A stretch of 64,000 nucleotides of DNA from Sulfopaludibacter sp963815475 (lineage in GTDB: Bacteria; Acidobacteriota; Terriglobia; Bryobacterales; Bryobacteraceae): contig CAWFHD010000003.1 in assembly GCA_963815475.1 (NCBI GenBank), positions 7,130,001 to 7,194,000 of the forward strand, written 5' to 3'. The notes under the pieces were generated by a model that ran no database searches, was not told the origin of the DNA, and was given only the letters and a program-made list of their open reading frames with translations. Shown one piece after another: positions 37,026 through 46,564 of the stretch. Numbering within the stretch: the stretch's first letter is position 1; every line of letters starts with the position of its first letter. A program made the position numbers and the translations under genes.

Positions 37026-40000
37026 TTGATCAACTCATCCACCACCCGTCCGAAGGTCACCATCGACGGCAACGAAGCAGCCGCTTACGTCGCGCACAAG
37101 ACCAACGAAGTCATCGCCATTTATCCCATCACGCCTTCATCGCCCATGGGCGAATGGGCGGACCAGTGGTCCGCCGAGGCAGAAGAATATCTGGGGCACC
37201 GTGCCGAAGGTGATCGAGATGCAGAGCGAAGGCGGAGCCGCCGGCGCCCTGCACGGCGCGTTGCAGGCCGGAGCGCTGGCCACGACCTTCACCTCGTCGC
37301 AGGGCCTGCTGCTGATGATCCCCAACATGTACAAGATCGCGGGCGAGCTGACCCGCACGGTATTCCACGTCGCTGCCCGCGCCCTCGCCGCCCAGGCGCT
37401 GTCGATCTTCGGCGATCACCAGGACGTGATGGCCGCGCGCCCCACCGGCTTCGCGCATGCTGTCCTCGAACTCGGTGCAGGAAGTCGATGGACATGGCGC
37501 TGATCGCGCACGCCGCCACGCCTGGAATCGCGCATTCCGTTCCTGCATTTCTTCGACGGCTTCCGCACCTCGCACGAAGTCGCCAAGATCGAGCAGCTTG
37601 AGCCGAGGACGATATGCGCGCCATGATCGACGACGAACTGGTGCGCGCCCACCGCGACCGCGCCCTGTCGCCCGACCATCCGGTGCTGCGCGGCATCGGC
37701 GCAGAATCCCGACGTCTACTTCCAGGCGCGCGAAGCCGGTCAACTCCTTACTACCTGGCCTGCCCGACCATCGTGCAGAACGTGATGGACAAGTTCGCGA
37801 AGATCGTCGGCCGCCAGTATCACCTGTTCGACTACGTGGGCGCGCCCGATGCCGAGCGCGTCATCATCATGATGGGATCGGGCGCAGAAGCGGCGCACGA
37901 GACCGTCGACAGCCTTGCTGGCCGCAGGGCAAGAAGGTCGGCGTGCTCAAGGTGCGGCTCTATCCGGCCGTTCTCCGTCGAGACACTTCCTGGCGGCGCT
38001 GCCTGCCACCGTGAAGACCATCGCCGTACTCGACCGCACCAAGGAGCCGGGCGCCATCGGCGAGCCGCTCTATCTGCGACGTGATCACCGCGTTGGCCGA
38101 AGGCTTCCGCGGCAGCTCCGTGCCAACTTCCCGAAGGTGATCGGCGGACGCTACGGCCTGTCCTCCAAGGAATTCACGCCGGCGATGGTCAAGGGCGTCT
38201 TCGACGAGCTGACCAAGCCCGCCCCCAAGAACCACTTCACCATCGGCATCAACGACGACGTCACGCACACCAGCCTGGACTACGATCCCGACTTCTCCAC
38301 CGAAGAACCCGGCACCGTCCGCGCGCATGTTCTACGGCCTGGGCGCCGACGGCACCGTGGGCGCGAACAAGAACTCCATCAAGATCATCGGCGAAGAGAC
38401 GGACAACTACGTGCAGGGCTACTTCGTCTACGACTCCAAGAAGTCGGGCGCGGTGACCACTTCGCACCTGCGCTTCGGCACGAAGCCGATTCGCTCCACC
38501 TACCTGATCACCGCGGCCAACTTCGTCGCCTGCCACCAGTTCGGCTTCATGGAGCGGCTCGACGTGCTGAAGTGCGCCGAGCCGGGCGCGATCTTCCTGC
38601 TCAACAGCCCGTTCGGCCGCGACGAAGTCTGGGACCACCTGCCGCGCACAGTGCAGCAGCACATCATCGACAAGAAGCTGAAGTTCTACGTCATCGACGC
38701 GTTACGAAGTGGCGCGAGCAGACCGGCATGGGCGGCCGCATCAACACCGTCATGCAGACCTGCTTCTTCGCCATCAGCGGCGTGCTGCCGCGCGAAGAGG
38801 CGATCGCCGCCATCAAGCACGCCATCGAGAAGACCTACGGCAAGCGCGGCGAGAGCGTCGTGCGCAAGAACTATGCCGCCGTGGATGCCGCGCTCGACCA
38901 CCTGCACGAAGTGAAGGTCCCGACGGCCGTCACTTCGCAGTTCGACATCCGGCCCGTCGGTTCCCGCCGAATGCGCCCGAGTTCGTGCAGCGACGTCGAC
39001 GGCCCGATGATCGCCGGCGAAGGCGACGATCTGCCGGTCAGCGCCATGCCGATCGACGGCACCTTCCCCACCGGCACCACGCAGTGGGAGAAGCGCAACA
39101 TCGCGCTCGAAATTCCGGTGTGGGATCGAGGAGCTCTGCATCCAGTGCGGCAAGTGCGTGATGGTTTGCCCGCACGCCGTGATTCGCGCCAAGGTTTACG
39201 ATTCTCGCGACGTCGAAGGCGCGCCCGACAGGCTTCAAGTCCGTGCCTGCCCAGCTGGAGGGAATTCAAGGACCTGAAGTACACCCTGCAGGTCGCGCCG
39301 GAAGATTGCACCGGCTGCAGCCTGTGCGTCGAGGTCTGCCCGGCCAAGAGCAAGAGCGAAGTCAAGCACAAGGCCATCAACATGGTGGCGCAGCCGCCGC
39401 TGCGCGAAGCGAAGCACGACCAACTGGGACTTCTTCCTGAAGATTCCGCGAGACCGAGCGCGCCGCGCTCGCTCACGCCCAGGTGAAGGACGTCGCAACT
39501 GCTGGAGCCGCTGTTCGAGTTCTCCGGCGCCTGCTCCGGCTGCGGTGAGACCCCGTACATCAAACTGATGACGCAGCTGTTCGGCGACCGCACGCTGATC
39601 GCCAACGCCACCGGCTGCTCCTCGATCTACGGCGGCAACCTGCCGACCACGCCTTACTGCGTCAACAGCGAAGGGCGCGGCCCGGCCTGGTCGAACTCGC
39701 TGTTCGAAGACAACGCCGAGTTCGGCATGGGCATGCGCCTGGCCGTCGACAAGCAGAATGAATATGCGCGCGAACTGGTGTGGAAGCTCGGCTTCCGAGA
39801 TTGGCGAAGAGCTGGCGCAGTGCCACTCCTCAACGCCGACCAGTCGACCGAGCCCGGCATCTTCGCGCAGCGCGAGCGCGTGAAGGCGCTGAAAGCCAAA
39901 CTCGCCGGCATCGACAGTCACCGGCAGCCCGCGACCTGCTGGCCGTGGCCGACGCGCTGGTGAAGAAGAGCGTGTGGATCATCGGCGGCGACGGCTGGGC

Positions 40001-40637
40001 TTACGACATCGGCTACGGCGGACTGGACCACGTGCTGGCCTCCGGCCGCAACGTCAACATCCTGGTGCTCGATACCGAGGTCTACTCCAACACCGGCGGC
40101 CAGATGTCGAAGTCCACGCCGCGCGGCGCGGTGGCCAAGTTCGCGGCCGGCGGCAAGCACGGTCGGCAAGAAAGACCTGGCCATGATGGCGATGAACTAC
40201 GGCAGCGTGTACGTGGCGCGACATCGCGATGGGCGGCAGCGACATGCCAGACGATGAAGGCGTTCCTCGAAGCCGAGGCCTACGACGGGCCGTCGCTCAT
40301 CATCGCCTACAGCCACTGCATCGCGCACGGCTACGACATGGTGCACGGCTCGATCAGCAGAAGGCCGCGGTGAACTCCGGCCACTGGCCGCTGTTCCGCT
40401 ACAACCCCGACCTGGTGGCGCAGGACAAGAATCCCTTCCAGCTCGATTCGCGCGCCCGCTAGCATTCCGCTGAAGAAGTACATCTACAACGAAACGCGCT
40501 ACACCATGCTGGTCAATAGCAATCCGGATGAAGCCAAGAAGCTGCTGGTGCTGGCTCAACAGGATGTTGCCGCCAAATGGAAGCTATACGACTACATGGC
40601 TCACGAGCCGGTGAATGGCGCGGAGGTGAAGAAATGA
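37026..40637 (+). pseudogene. nifJ: Pyruvate:ferredoxin (flavodoxin) oxidoreductase, many single-base insertions
   Basis: A single-chain PFOR of about 1,195 residues once frame breaks are closed. It oxidises pyruvate to acetyl-CoA, CO2 and reduced ferredoxin. Domain order is visible: K-V-T-I-D-G-N-E-A-A-A-Y-V and Y-P-I-T-P-S-S-P-M (domain I), the E-M-Q-S-E-G-G-A-A-G-A-L-H-G loop, two [4Fe-4S] motifs (C-I-Q-C-G-K-C and C-T-G-C-S-L-C), the C-S-G-C-G-E-T-P cluster/TPP region and N-T-G-G-Q-M-S-K-S-T. The start is TTG at 37026, six nt after a strong AGGAGG. Over 15 frame breaks occur, nearly all one extra base, for example at 37456, 37521, 37964, 37986, 38077, 38326, 38702, 39127, 39421 and 40247. 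The stop overlaps the next gene by 4 nt. Confidence 0.9.
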
Positions 40638-41650
40638 TCGATCTCAGCAAAACCATCGACCTCTCCACGAACTACCTCGGATTGAAGTTGAAGAATCCGC
40701 TGGTCGCCTCGTCCTCGCCCATGTGCGAGGACGTGGGCAACATCCGGCGCATCGAAGACGCGGGAGCAGCCGCTGTGGTGCTGCACTCGCTGTTCGAAGA
40801 GCAGATCACCCTCGAGAACGATGAGCTCGATATGCAGATGCGCAATTCCGCCGAAGTCTCGGCCGAATCCAGCTCCCACTTCCCCGACCTCATCCATCGC
40901 GTGATGGGCCCGGAGCAGTACCTGGCCCACATCGCCAAATGCAAGCACGCGGTGAAGATTCCCGTCATCGCGAGCCTGAACGGAACCACCCGCGGCGGAT
41001 GGCTCAGCTATGCCAAACAGATGGAACAGGCGGGCGCCGATGCGCTGGAGCTCAACATCTATTTCATTCCCGTCGATCCCGACGTTTCCGGTGAGCAGGT
41101 GGAACAGCGCTACGTAGATCTGGTAAAGGCCATCAAGGAGCAGGTGAAGATTCCGGTTGCGGTGAAACTCGGACCGTACTTCAGCTCCCTGTCGAACGTG
41201 GCGCGCAAGCTGGATGGCGCTGGCGCAGACGGCCTCGTGCTCTTCAATCGCTTCTACCAGCCCGACTTCGATCTGGAGTCGCTCGAAGTGGTTCCCAACC
41301 TGATCCTCAGCAACTCGCACGAACTGCTGCTCAGGCTGCATTGGATCGCGGTGCTCTATGGCAACGTGAAGGCCGACCTCGCCCTCACGGGCGGAGTCCA
41401 CAGCGCTACCGACGTGATCAAATCGATGATGGCGGGAGCCAAAATCGCCATGATGACCTCGGCGCTGCTCAAGCGGGGAATCAGCTTCCTCGACACCATC
41501 GCTACCGAACTCCTCATCTGGATGGGAGAGCACGAGTACGATTCCATCAAGCAGATGCAGGGAAGCATGAGCCGCAACGCCGTCCCCCAGCCCGGAGCCT
41601 TCGAGCGCAACAACTACATGAAGGTCCTCAGCTCCTACGCGACGCGCTAA
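40634..41650 (+). CDS. Dihydroorotate dehydrogenase-like flavoprotein
   Basis: A 338-residue TIM-barrel FMN protein related to dihydroorotate dehydrogenase. Visible parts are Y-L-G-L-K-L-K-N-P-L-V-A-S-S at the start, V-I-A-S-L-N-G-T, L-E-L-N-I-Y-F, V-A-V-K-L-G-P-Y and T-G-G-V-H-S. The ATG at 40634 overlaps the nifJ stop (ATGA), so both are made together, an arrangement that recurs in other phyla. A role as electron-transfer partner or in an unknown reduction is more likely than pyrimidine synthesis; this is inferred from context. Confidence 0.85.
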   Translation: MIDLSKTIDLSTNYLGLKLKNPLVASSSPMCEDVGNIRRIEDAGAAAVVLHSLFEEQITLENDELDMQMRNSAEVSAESSSHFPDLIHRVMGPEQYLAHIAKCKHAVKIPVIASLNGTTRGGWLSYAKQMEQAGADALELNIYFIPVDPDVSGEQVEQRYVDLVKAIKEQVKIPVAVKLGPYFSSLSNVARKLDGAGADGLVLFNRFYQPDFDLESLEVVPNLILSNSHELLLRLHWIAVLYGNVKADLALTGGVHSATDVIKSMMAGAKIAMMTSALLKRGISFLDTIATELLIWMGEHEYDSIKQMQGSMSRNAVPQPGAFERNNYMKVLSSYATR

Positions 41651-41665
41651 TTGGTATTTGAGTTA

Positions 41666-41690
41666 GGTGGGGCAGGCCCTTTGGCCTGCC
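41666..41690. repeat. Dispersed hairpin repeat, copy 1
   Basis: A 25-nt element whose last 20 nt form an 8-bp stem with a 4-nt CTTT loop. Its exact reverse complement is at 55883-55907, and a variant is at 60307-60331. It lies between two convergent genes (the dihydroorotate dehydrogenase-like gene and tex), where it could act as a bidirectional terminator. Confidence 0.8.
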
Positions 41691-41694
41691 AGGT

Positions 41695-43965
41695 TTACCG
41701 CACCTTGAACTTATTCGCCAGTGCGGCCAGCTTGTCTTCCATCGATGGCTGCTTCTCAGGCGCTTTCTGAAAGTTCTTACGCTTGGGCTCGGCCGGTGCT
41801 GCCTCGAGCGCCTTCATGCTGAGCGCGATCCGCTTCGCCTTCGCGTCCGCGTTCATCACCTGAACCTTGACGATCTGGCCCACCTTCACTACCTCGCTAG
41901 CCTCTTTGACGAAGCGGTGGGACAGTTCGCTCACGTGCACCAGCCCGTCCTGATGGACGCCGATGTCGACGAACGCGCCGAACCGCGTCACATTCGTGAC
42001 CACGCCTTCGAGCACCATGCCAGTGGTCAGGTCGGCGATCTCCTTCACATCGTCGCACCACTTCGGCGCTACGAATTTCTCGCGCGGATCACGCCCCGGC
42101 TTCCGCAGCTCTTCGCGGATATCGCCCAGGGTGTACATCCCCACCTTCTCCGTGGCGAAGCCTTCCAGCTTTACCTTCTCCACCAGTTCCGGCTTGGCGA
42201 TCAGGTCGTTCACCGAAACACCCAGGGACCCGGCGATCTTCTCCACTACGGGGTACGATTCCGGATGCACCGCCGTCATGTCCAGCGGGTTTTCGCCGCC
42301 GCGAATGCGCAGGAAGCCCGCCGCCTGCTCGAAAGTCTTCGGACCGAAGCCGGAAACCGCCGTCAGTTCGACGCGCGATTTGAAGCGCCCCTTCTCATTG
42401 CGGTACTCCACGATCTTCAAGGCGGTGCGCTCGGTAATGCCTGCCACGTATCGGAGCAGAGCCCACGATGCCGTATTCAGATCGACGCCAACGCGGTTGA
42501 CGCACGATTCCACCGTGGCTTCCAGGCTCTGCTTGAGGCGACGCTGGTCCACGTCGTGCTGGTATTGCCCCACGCCGATCGATTTCGGGTCCACCTTCAC
42601 CAGCTCCGAAAGCGGATCCTGCAAACGCCGCGCAATGGAGATGGCGCCGCGAATGGTGAGGTCGAGATCGGGAAACTCCTGTCGCGCGATCTCGCTGGCG
42701 GAGTACACCGACGCGCCCGATTCGCTCACCGACACGCTGAAGATCTTCGTCAGGTTGGCCTGCCGCAGGAAGTCCTGGACCAACGCCGCCGTCTCGCGCG
42801 ATGCCGTGCCGTTGCCGATCGCAATGGCCTGCACGTTATGGCGCGCGATCAGCGACGCCAAGGTCTTGATAGACCCGGCCAGATCGTTCTTCGGCTCGAA
42901 CGGGTAGATGACCGAGTTCTCCAGGAATTTGCCGGTATCGTCCACGACGGCGATCTTGCAGCCCGTGCGAATTCCCGGGTCGAGCGCCAACACCGTGAGC
43001 ATACCGGCGGGCGGCGACAGTAACAGATTCTCCAGATTCTCGCGGAAGACCTTGATGGCTTCCTCATCCGACCGGTCTTTCAACTCCAGCCGAACCTCTG
43101 TCTGAATGGAGGGATTGAGCAGGCGCTCGTACGAATCTTCCACAGCGTCCTGCAAGTGAGGCGTCCATTCTCCCGGCGCGCGAATCACGCGCGATTGCAG
43201 CCACGTGATGGGCTTCTCCTGTTCGAGTTCGATCTCGAAGGTGAGAATGCCTTCCTTGGCGCCGCGGCGGATGGCGAGCATGCGGTGAGAGGGAATCTTC
43301 GACGCCGGTTCGCTGTACTGCGCGTACATCTGGAACTTGCCTTCCGGATCCTGCACGCCTTCGATGGCGCGGCTGGTCACGCGGCCGTCCGCCATCATCA
43401 TGCCGCGCACCGATTTGCGGAACTCGGCATTTTCGCTGACCCATTCGGCGATGATGTGGCGCGCGCCTTCGAGCGCTTCCTTCGCCGATTCCACACCCTT
43501 TTCCGCGCTCACGAACGTGCCGGCGAAGTCGGCCAGAGGCGCGCCGGCCTGCTGGTCCCAGAGGAACTGCGCCAGCGGTTCCAGGCCCTTGTCGCGCGCG
43601 ATGGAGGCCTTGGTGCGCCGCTTCGGTTTGTAGGGAAGATAGAGATCTTCGAGCTCGGTCTTTTCCAGAGTGGCTTCGATGCGCGCCTGCAACTCGGGCG
43701 TCAGTTTGCCCTGCTCCTTGATGGATTCGAGAATGGTCTCTCGGCGATCTTCCAGTTCGCGGAAATACTCCAGCTTTTCCTGGACGTCGCGAATCTGGAC
43801 TTCGTCCAGATTGCCCGTAGCTTCCTTGCGATAACGCGCGATAAAGGGAACGGTGCCGCCTTCATCCAGCAAGGCAATGGTGGCGACCAGACTCTTCAAG
43901 GAAATGTTCAACTGCTTCGAGATATGCAGAAGGACAGCGGTAGAAAGTGTCTTAAGTTCAGTCAT
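41695..43965 (-). CDS. tex: Tex-like RNA-binding transcription accessory protein
   Basis: A 756-residue cytosolic protein. Domain order: N-terminal Tex helical region (V-P-F-I-A-R-Y-R-K-E-A-T-G-N-L), YqgF-like RNase H fold around V-L-A-L-D-P-G-I-R-T-G-C-K (residue 330 region), helix-hairpin-helix repeats (V-S-G-F-G-P-K-T-F-E-Q-A-A-G-F), and a C-terminal S1 domain (G-M-V-L-E-G-V-V-T-N-V-T-R-F-G-A-F-V-D). Tex binds nucleic acid and affects transcription and stress tolerance in other bacteria. It is convergent with the dihydroorotate dehydrogenase-like gene, with the hairpin repeat between them. The short Lys-rich tail is usual. Confidence 0.95.
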   Translation of the reverse strand: MTELKTLSTAVLLHISKQLNISLKSLVATIALLDEGGTVPFIARYRKEATGNLDEVQIRDVQEKLEYFRELEDRRETILESIKEQGKLTPELQARIEATLEKTELEDLYLPYKPKRRTKASIARDKGLEPLAQFLWDQQAGAPLADFAGTFVSAEKGVESAKEALEGARHIIAEWVSENAEFRKSVRGMMMADGRVTSRAIEGVQDPEGKFQMYAQYSEPASKIPSHRMLAIRRGAKEGILTFEIELEQEKPITWLQSRVIRAPGEWTPHLQDAVEDSYERLLNPSIQTEVRLELKDRSDEEAIKVFRENLENLLLSPPAGMLTVLALDPGIRTGCKIAVVDDTGKFLENSVIYPFEPKNDLAGSIKTLASLIARHNVQAIAIGNGTASRETAALVQDFLRQANLTKIFSVSVSESGASVYSASEIARQEFPDLDLTIRGAISIARRLQDPLSELVKVDPKSIGVGQYQHDVDQRRLKQSLEATVESCVNRVGVDLNTASWALLRYVAGITERTALKIVEYRNEKGRFKSRVELTAVSGFGPKTFEQAAGFLRIRGGENPLDMTAVHPESYPVVEKIAGSLGVSVNDLIAKPELVEKVKLEGFATEKVGMYTLGDIREELRKPGRDPREKFVAPKWCDDVKEIADLTTGMVLEGVVTNVTRFGAFVDIGVHQDGLVHVSELSHRFVKEASEVVKVGQIVKVQVMNADAKAKRIALSMKALEAAPAEPKRKNFQKAPEKQPSMEDKLAALANKFKVR

Positions 43966-43995
43966 CCTGTGGCACTTTTTATGATGACACGGAGG

Positions 43996-44835
43996 CTACG
44001 GGTTCAGGTACTTCACGAAGAGGACGGAGTTGCCTTTCTCGTTGTAGAGCAACTCGTCCACCAGATTCCGCGTCATCAGGATTCCGAAGCCTCCGGGGCG
44101 GCGGCCCTCTTCGGCGCGGATTTCGACGTGCTTGATGGGGGAATCGTCGGGGTTGGAAATGGCGGCGTGGGGCAGCAGGTCCAGGGAAAATCCCCTGCCC
44201 GGGTCATGAATGTGAACAATCAAGGAACGCGCCGTGCGGAGCAGGGAAACCCGCACGCGCTTCTTCGGGTTGCACCTTCCGCCATGCTCGATGGCGTTCA
44301 TCAGCAGTTCTCGGAAGGCGCCTGTTACGTCGTCGCGCGACTGTTGGTTCAGATCCGCCGCCAGTTCGCGGAGGAATTGCGTGGTGCGTTCTGCCGCGTC
44401 CATTTTGCAGCGGACGTCGAGCGAGATCCACTCCGGCCGCGCCGAGACTACCTTAATATCGTCCTGCCATGAGCTGGAATCGAGCGCCTGTGCCACCATT
44501 TCCAGGAGCGAATTCTCCGCTCCAGGCTGGTGCACGTAGCAGTATGCCCGCTCCTTGATCGCGCCTACCACGCGCTGCGGATCCTGTCCTCCGGTCACGA
44601 TCACGCGGGCTCCGGGCTGGATCGCCCGTACCTTGCGTACTAGTTTCAGGCCGTCGAAGCCGTTGGCGCTTTGCCCCGCCACCACAACGTCAAATGGCGC
44701 GTTTCTAAGCTTTTCCAGAGCCTCGTGGCCGTCCTGGACTGACTGGATCTGGCGGTCGTCGCGCCTGAGAAGCCCGGTAAGGAGTTCCTGGACGGCGGGG
44801 TCTGAGTCGATGAGCAGGAGAGCGTGGGAACTCAC
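43996..44835 (-). CDS. Pseudo-receiver fused to RsbW-like ATPase domain
   Basis: A 279-residue protein. The N-terminal receiver-like domain (residues 1-115) keeps the D-S-D start, but its phosphoacceptor site reads D-V-V-V-A-G-Q-S-A-N-G. Gly (codon complement 44674-44676) replaces the Asp, and Gln replaces the conserved Lys before the final Pro (H-Q-P). The C-terminal half is a HATPase_c_2 anti-sigma-like domain with F-R-E-L-L-M-N-A-I-E-H-G-G, D-P-G-R-G-F and G-G-F-G-I-L-M-T. The start is GTG at 44835, giving a protein that begins at the receiver. It may act in partner switching with sigma factors; no antagonist gene is adjacent. Confidence 0.8.
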   Translation of the reverse strand: MSSHALLLIDSDPAVQELLTGLLRRDDRQIQSVQDGHEALEKLRNAPFDVVVAGQSANGFDGLKLVRKVRAIQPGARVIVTGGQDPQRVVGAIKERAYCYVHQPGAENSLLEMVAQALDSSSWQDDIKVVSARPEWISLDVRCKMDAAERTTQFLRELAADLNQQSRDDVTGAFRELLMNAIEHGGRCNPKKRVRVSLLRTARSLIVHIHDPGRGFSLDLLPHAAISNPDDSPIKHVEIRAEEGRRPGGFGILMTRNLVDELLYNEKGNSVLFVKYLNP

Positions 44836-44922
44836 TACAGCCCCAGGATACCAGAGTGGGCCGGAAGGCTTTCGCACGGTTGCTTGTAAAGGGGTGTAAC
44901 CTGAATCCGAGGGGGCGCATCC

Positions 44923-46509
44923 ATGCTTCTGATGAACCATTTGGCAGGGGCCCGTCGTGTATTTGTGCTGCTGACTTTAGCCGGCGGCGTTGTATCGGCG
45001 CAGATCTATCCTCCAGGCGGCTATCCGCCCGGCGGCTATCCCGGCGGCGGCTATCCTCCGGGCGGCTATCCTCCCGGCGGCTACCCCGGCGGTGGCTATC
45101 CGGGCGGCGGCGGCATCCCGATGCCGGGGCGCACCTCCAAAGGCAAGCCAGACACCTCCACCAAAGGGCAGCCGCTGCCCAACTTCCGCGGGAAGATGAA
45201 GCAGATGGATGCCAAGACCATCACGCTGGCGCTTGACGACGACCGGATGCTGATCTTTAAGCGAAACGACAAAACCAAATTCTTCAAGGGCGGCGACGAG
45301 ATCAAGAGTCCGAAATTCAACGAAGGCGACCAGATCTCGATCGAAGGTCCCGAGGACTCCACCGGAAGCATGGTCGCGGTCAACGTCTACTGGGAGAAAG
45401 CTGCCGCGGGCGCGGCCACGCAGACCTCGCATAAGGATGGCAATGATAAGGAAGAGGGTCCGGTAGTCGACACCTGGAAGGATGCGCCGAAGGATGCGCC
45501 GAAGGACAGTAAGGCCGATTCCGCCAGTGCGGGCGCGCCCGATCGTCCTGCCACTTCGGCGGCCCCGCCTCCCTCGGTCGCGTCCGACGACCCCGGTCGT
45601 CCTCGCCTGCAGCGCGGTAAGCCCGCCGATGCGGCTCGTGAGCACGCGCCCGATCCACCGGTCCAGCAGGCCGAAGCTAATGTTCCGCCGCCTTCCATCA
45701 CGCGCGATGCTGCCAACCCGGCGGGCGCATTACCGCCTCCCGGAACGAACGACGGGCCACCGGTTTTCCGCGAGTCCGAAGATGCGCGCGCGCCCGTTGT
45801 GCGGCAGGGTGACGACCTGATTCGCAAAGCCACCGACGCGGCGCTCGATTTCACCGAGAACCTCCCCAACTACGTCTGCACGGAAATGATCGCACGCTAC
45901 GCCAGCGAGTCGCAGAAGCCCAACTGGCAGCCGATCGATGTGATTAGCGCCGAAGTGCTCTACGACGATCACAAGGAGACCTACCGCAATCTGACCAAGA
46001 ACGGGAAGAAGGTAGACAAGAAGATGGAAGAGATGGACGGCTCATGGTCCACCGGCGAATTCGGCACGGTGCTGATCAATCTCTTCTCACCTGCCACGGC
46101 GGCGAATTTCCACTATAAAAAGGACTCGCGCTCCGGCGGTGTGCTGGCCAAGGTCTACGATTACGACGTGGACCATCGCCATTCCAACTGGAACATCTCG
46201 GTAGGCGGGCAGAGTTACATGCCGGCGTACAAGGGATCGATCTGGATCGACCCGGCGACGTCGCGCGTGCTGCGCATCGAAATGCAAGCGTACGGATTCC
46301 CCGAGGAGTTTCCGGACGACCACGTGGAATCGGCCATCGACTACGAGTACACACGGCTGGGCGACGCCAAGCAGTATCTGCTGCCGGTGCATTCCGAGAA
46401 TCTGGCCTGCCAGCGCGGCACCAGCATGTGCACCCGCAACGCCATCGATTTCCGCAACTACCACAAGTACACGGGCGAATCGACCATCACGTTCGGCAAA
46501 GAGAAGTAA
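44923..46509 (+). CDS. Exported protein with Gly-Pro-Tyr repeat region
   Basis: A 528-residue protein. After a signal peptide (ending V-S-A-Q, about residue 27) comes a low-complexity stretch of P-P-G-G-Y / P-G-G-G-Y units (about residues 29-62). A compact beta domain follows (I-T-L-A-L-D-D-D-R-M-L-I-F-K-R), then a long Pro/Ala-rich linker and a C-terminal folded domain of about 230 residues (N-Y-V-C-T-E-M-I-A-R-Y to the end). The C-terminal domain resembles uncharacterised Acidobacterial exported proteins. It is divergent from the pseudo-receiver gene. Function is unknown; the repeat may help surface or matrix association. Confidence 0.75.
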   Translation: MLLMNHLAGARRVFVLLTLAGGVVSAQIYPPGGYPPGGYPGGGYPPGGYPPGGYPGGGYPGGGGIPMPGRTSKGKPDTSTKGQPLPNFRGKMKQMDAKTITLALDDDRMLIFKRNDKTKFFKGGDEIKSPKFNEGDQISIEGPEDSTGSMVAVNVYWEKAAAGAATQTSHKDGNDKEEGPVVDTWKDAPKDAPKDSKADSASAGAPDRPATSAAPPPSVASDDPGRPRLQRGKPADAAREHAPDPPVQQAEANVPPPSITRDAANPAGALPPPGTNDGPPVFRESEDARAPVVRQGDDLIRKATDAALDFTENLPNYVCTEMIARYASESQKPNWQPIDVISAEVLYDDHKETYRNLTKNGKKVDKKMEEMDGSWSTGEFGTVLINLFSPATAANFHYKKDSRSGGVLAKVYDYDVDHRHSNWNISVGGQSYMPAYKGSIWIDPATSRVLRIEMQAYGFPEEFPDDHVESAIDYEYTRLGDAKQYLLPVHSENLACQRGTSMCTRNAIDFRNYHKYTGESTITFGKEK

Positions 46510-46564
46510 GAAACTCTGCTTTTCAGGTGTGAAACTCTTATTGCGGCGTGGTGTCTAATCGTAC

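Noticed and set aside
37026..40637. Programmed frameshifting in nifJ
   Set aside because: There are far too many sites, with no slippery sequence or shared context; base errors explain them better.
45000..45120. Direct repeats resembling a short tandem or CRISPR-like array
   Set aside because: The repeats are in phase with the Gly-Pro-Tyr coding frame and have no spacers; they are part of the protein at 44923-46509.
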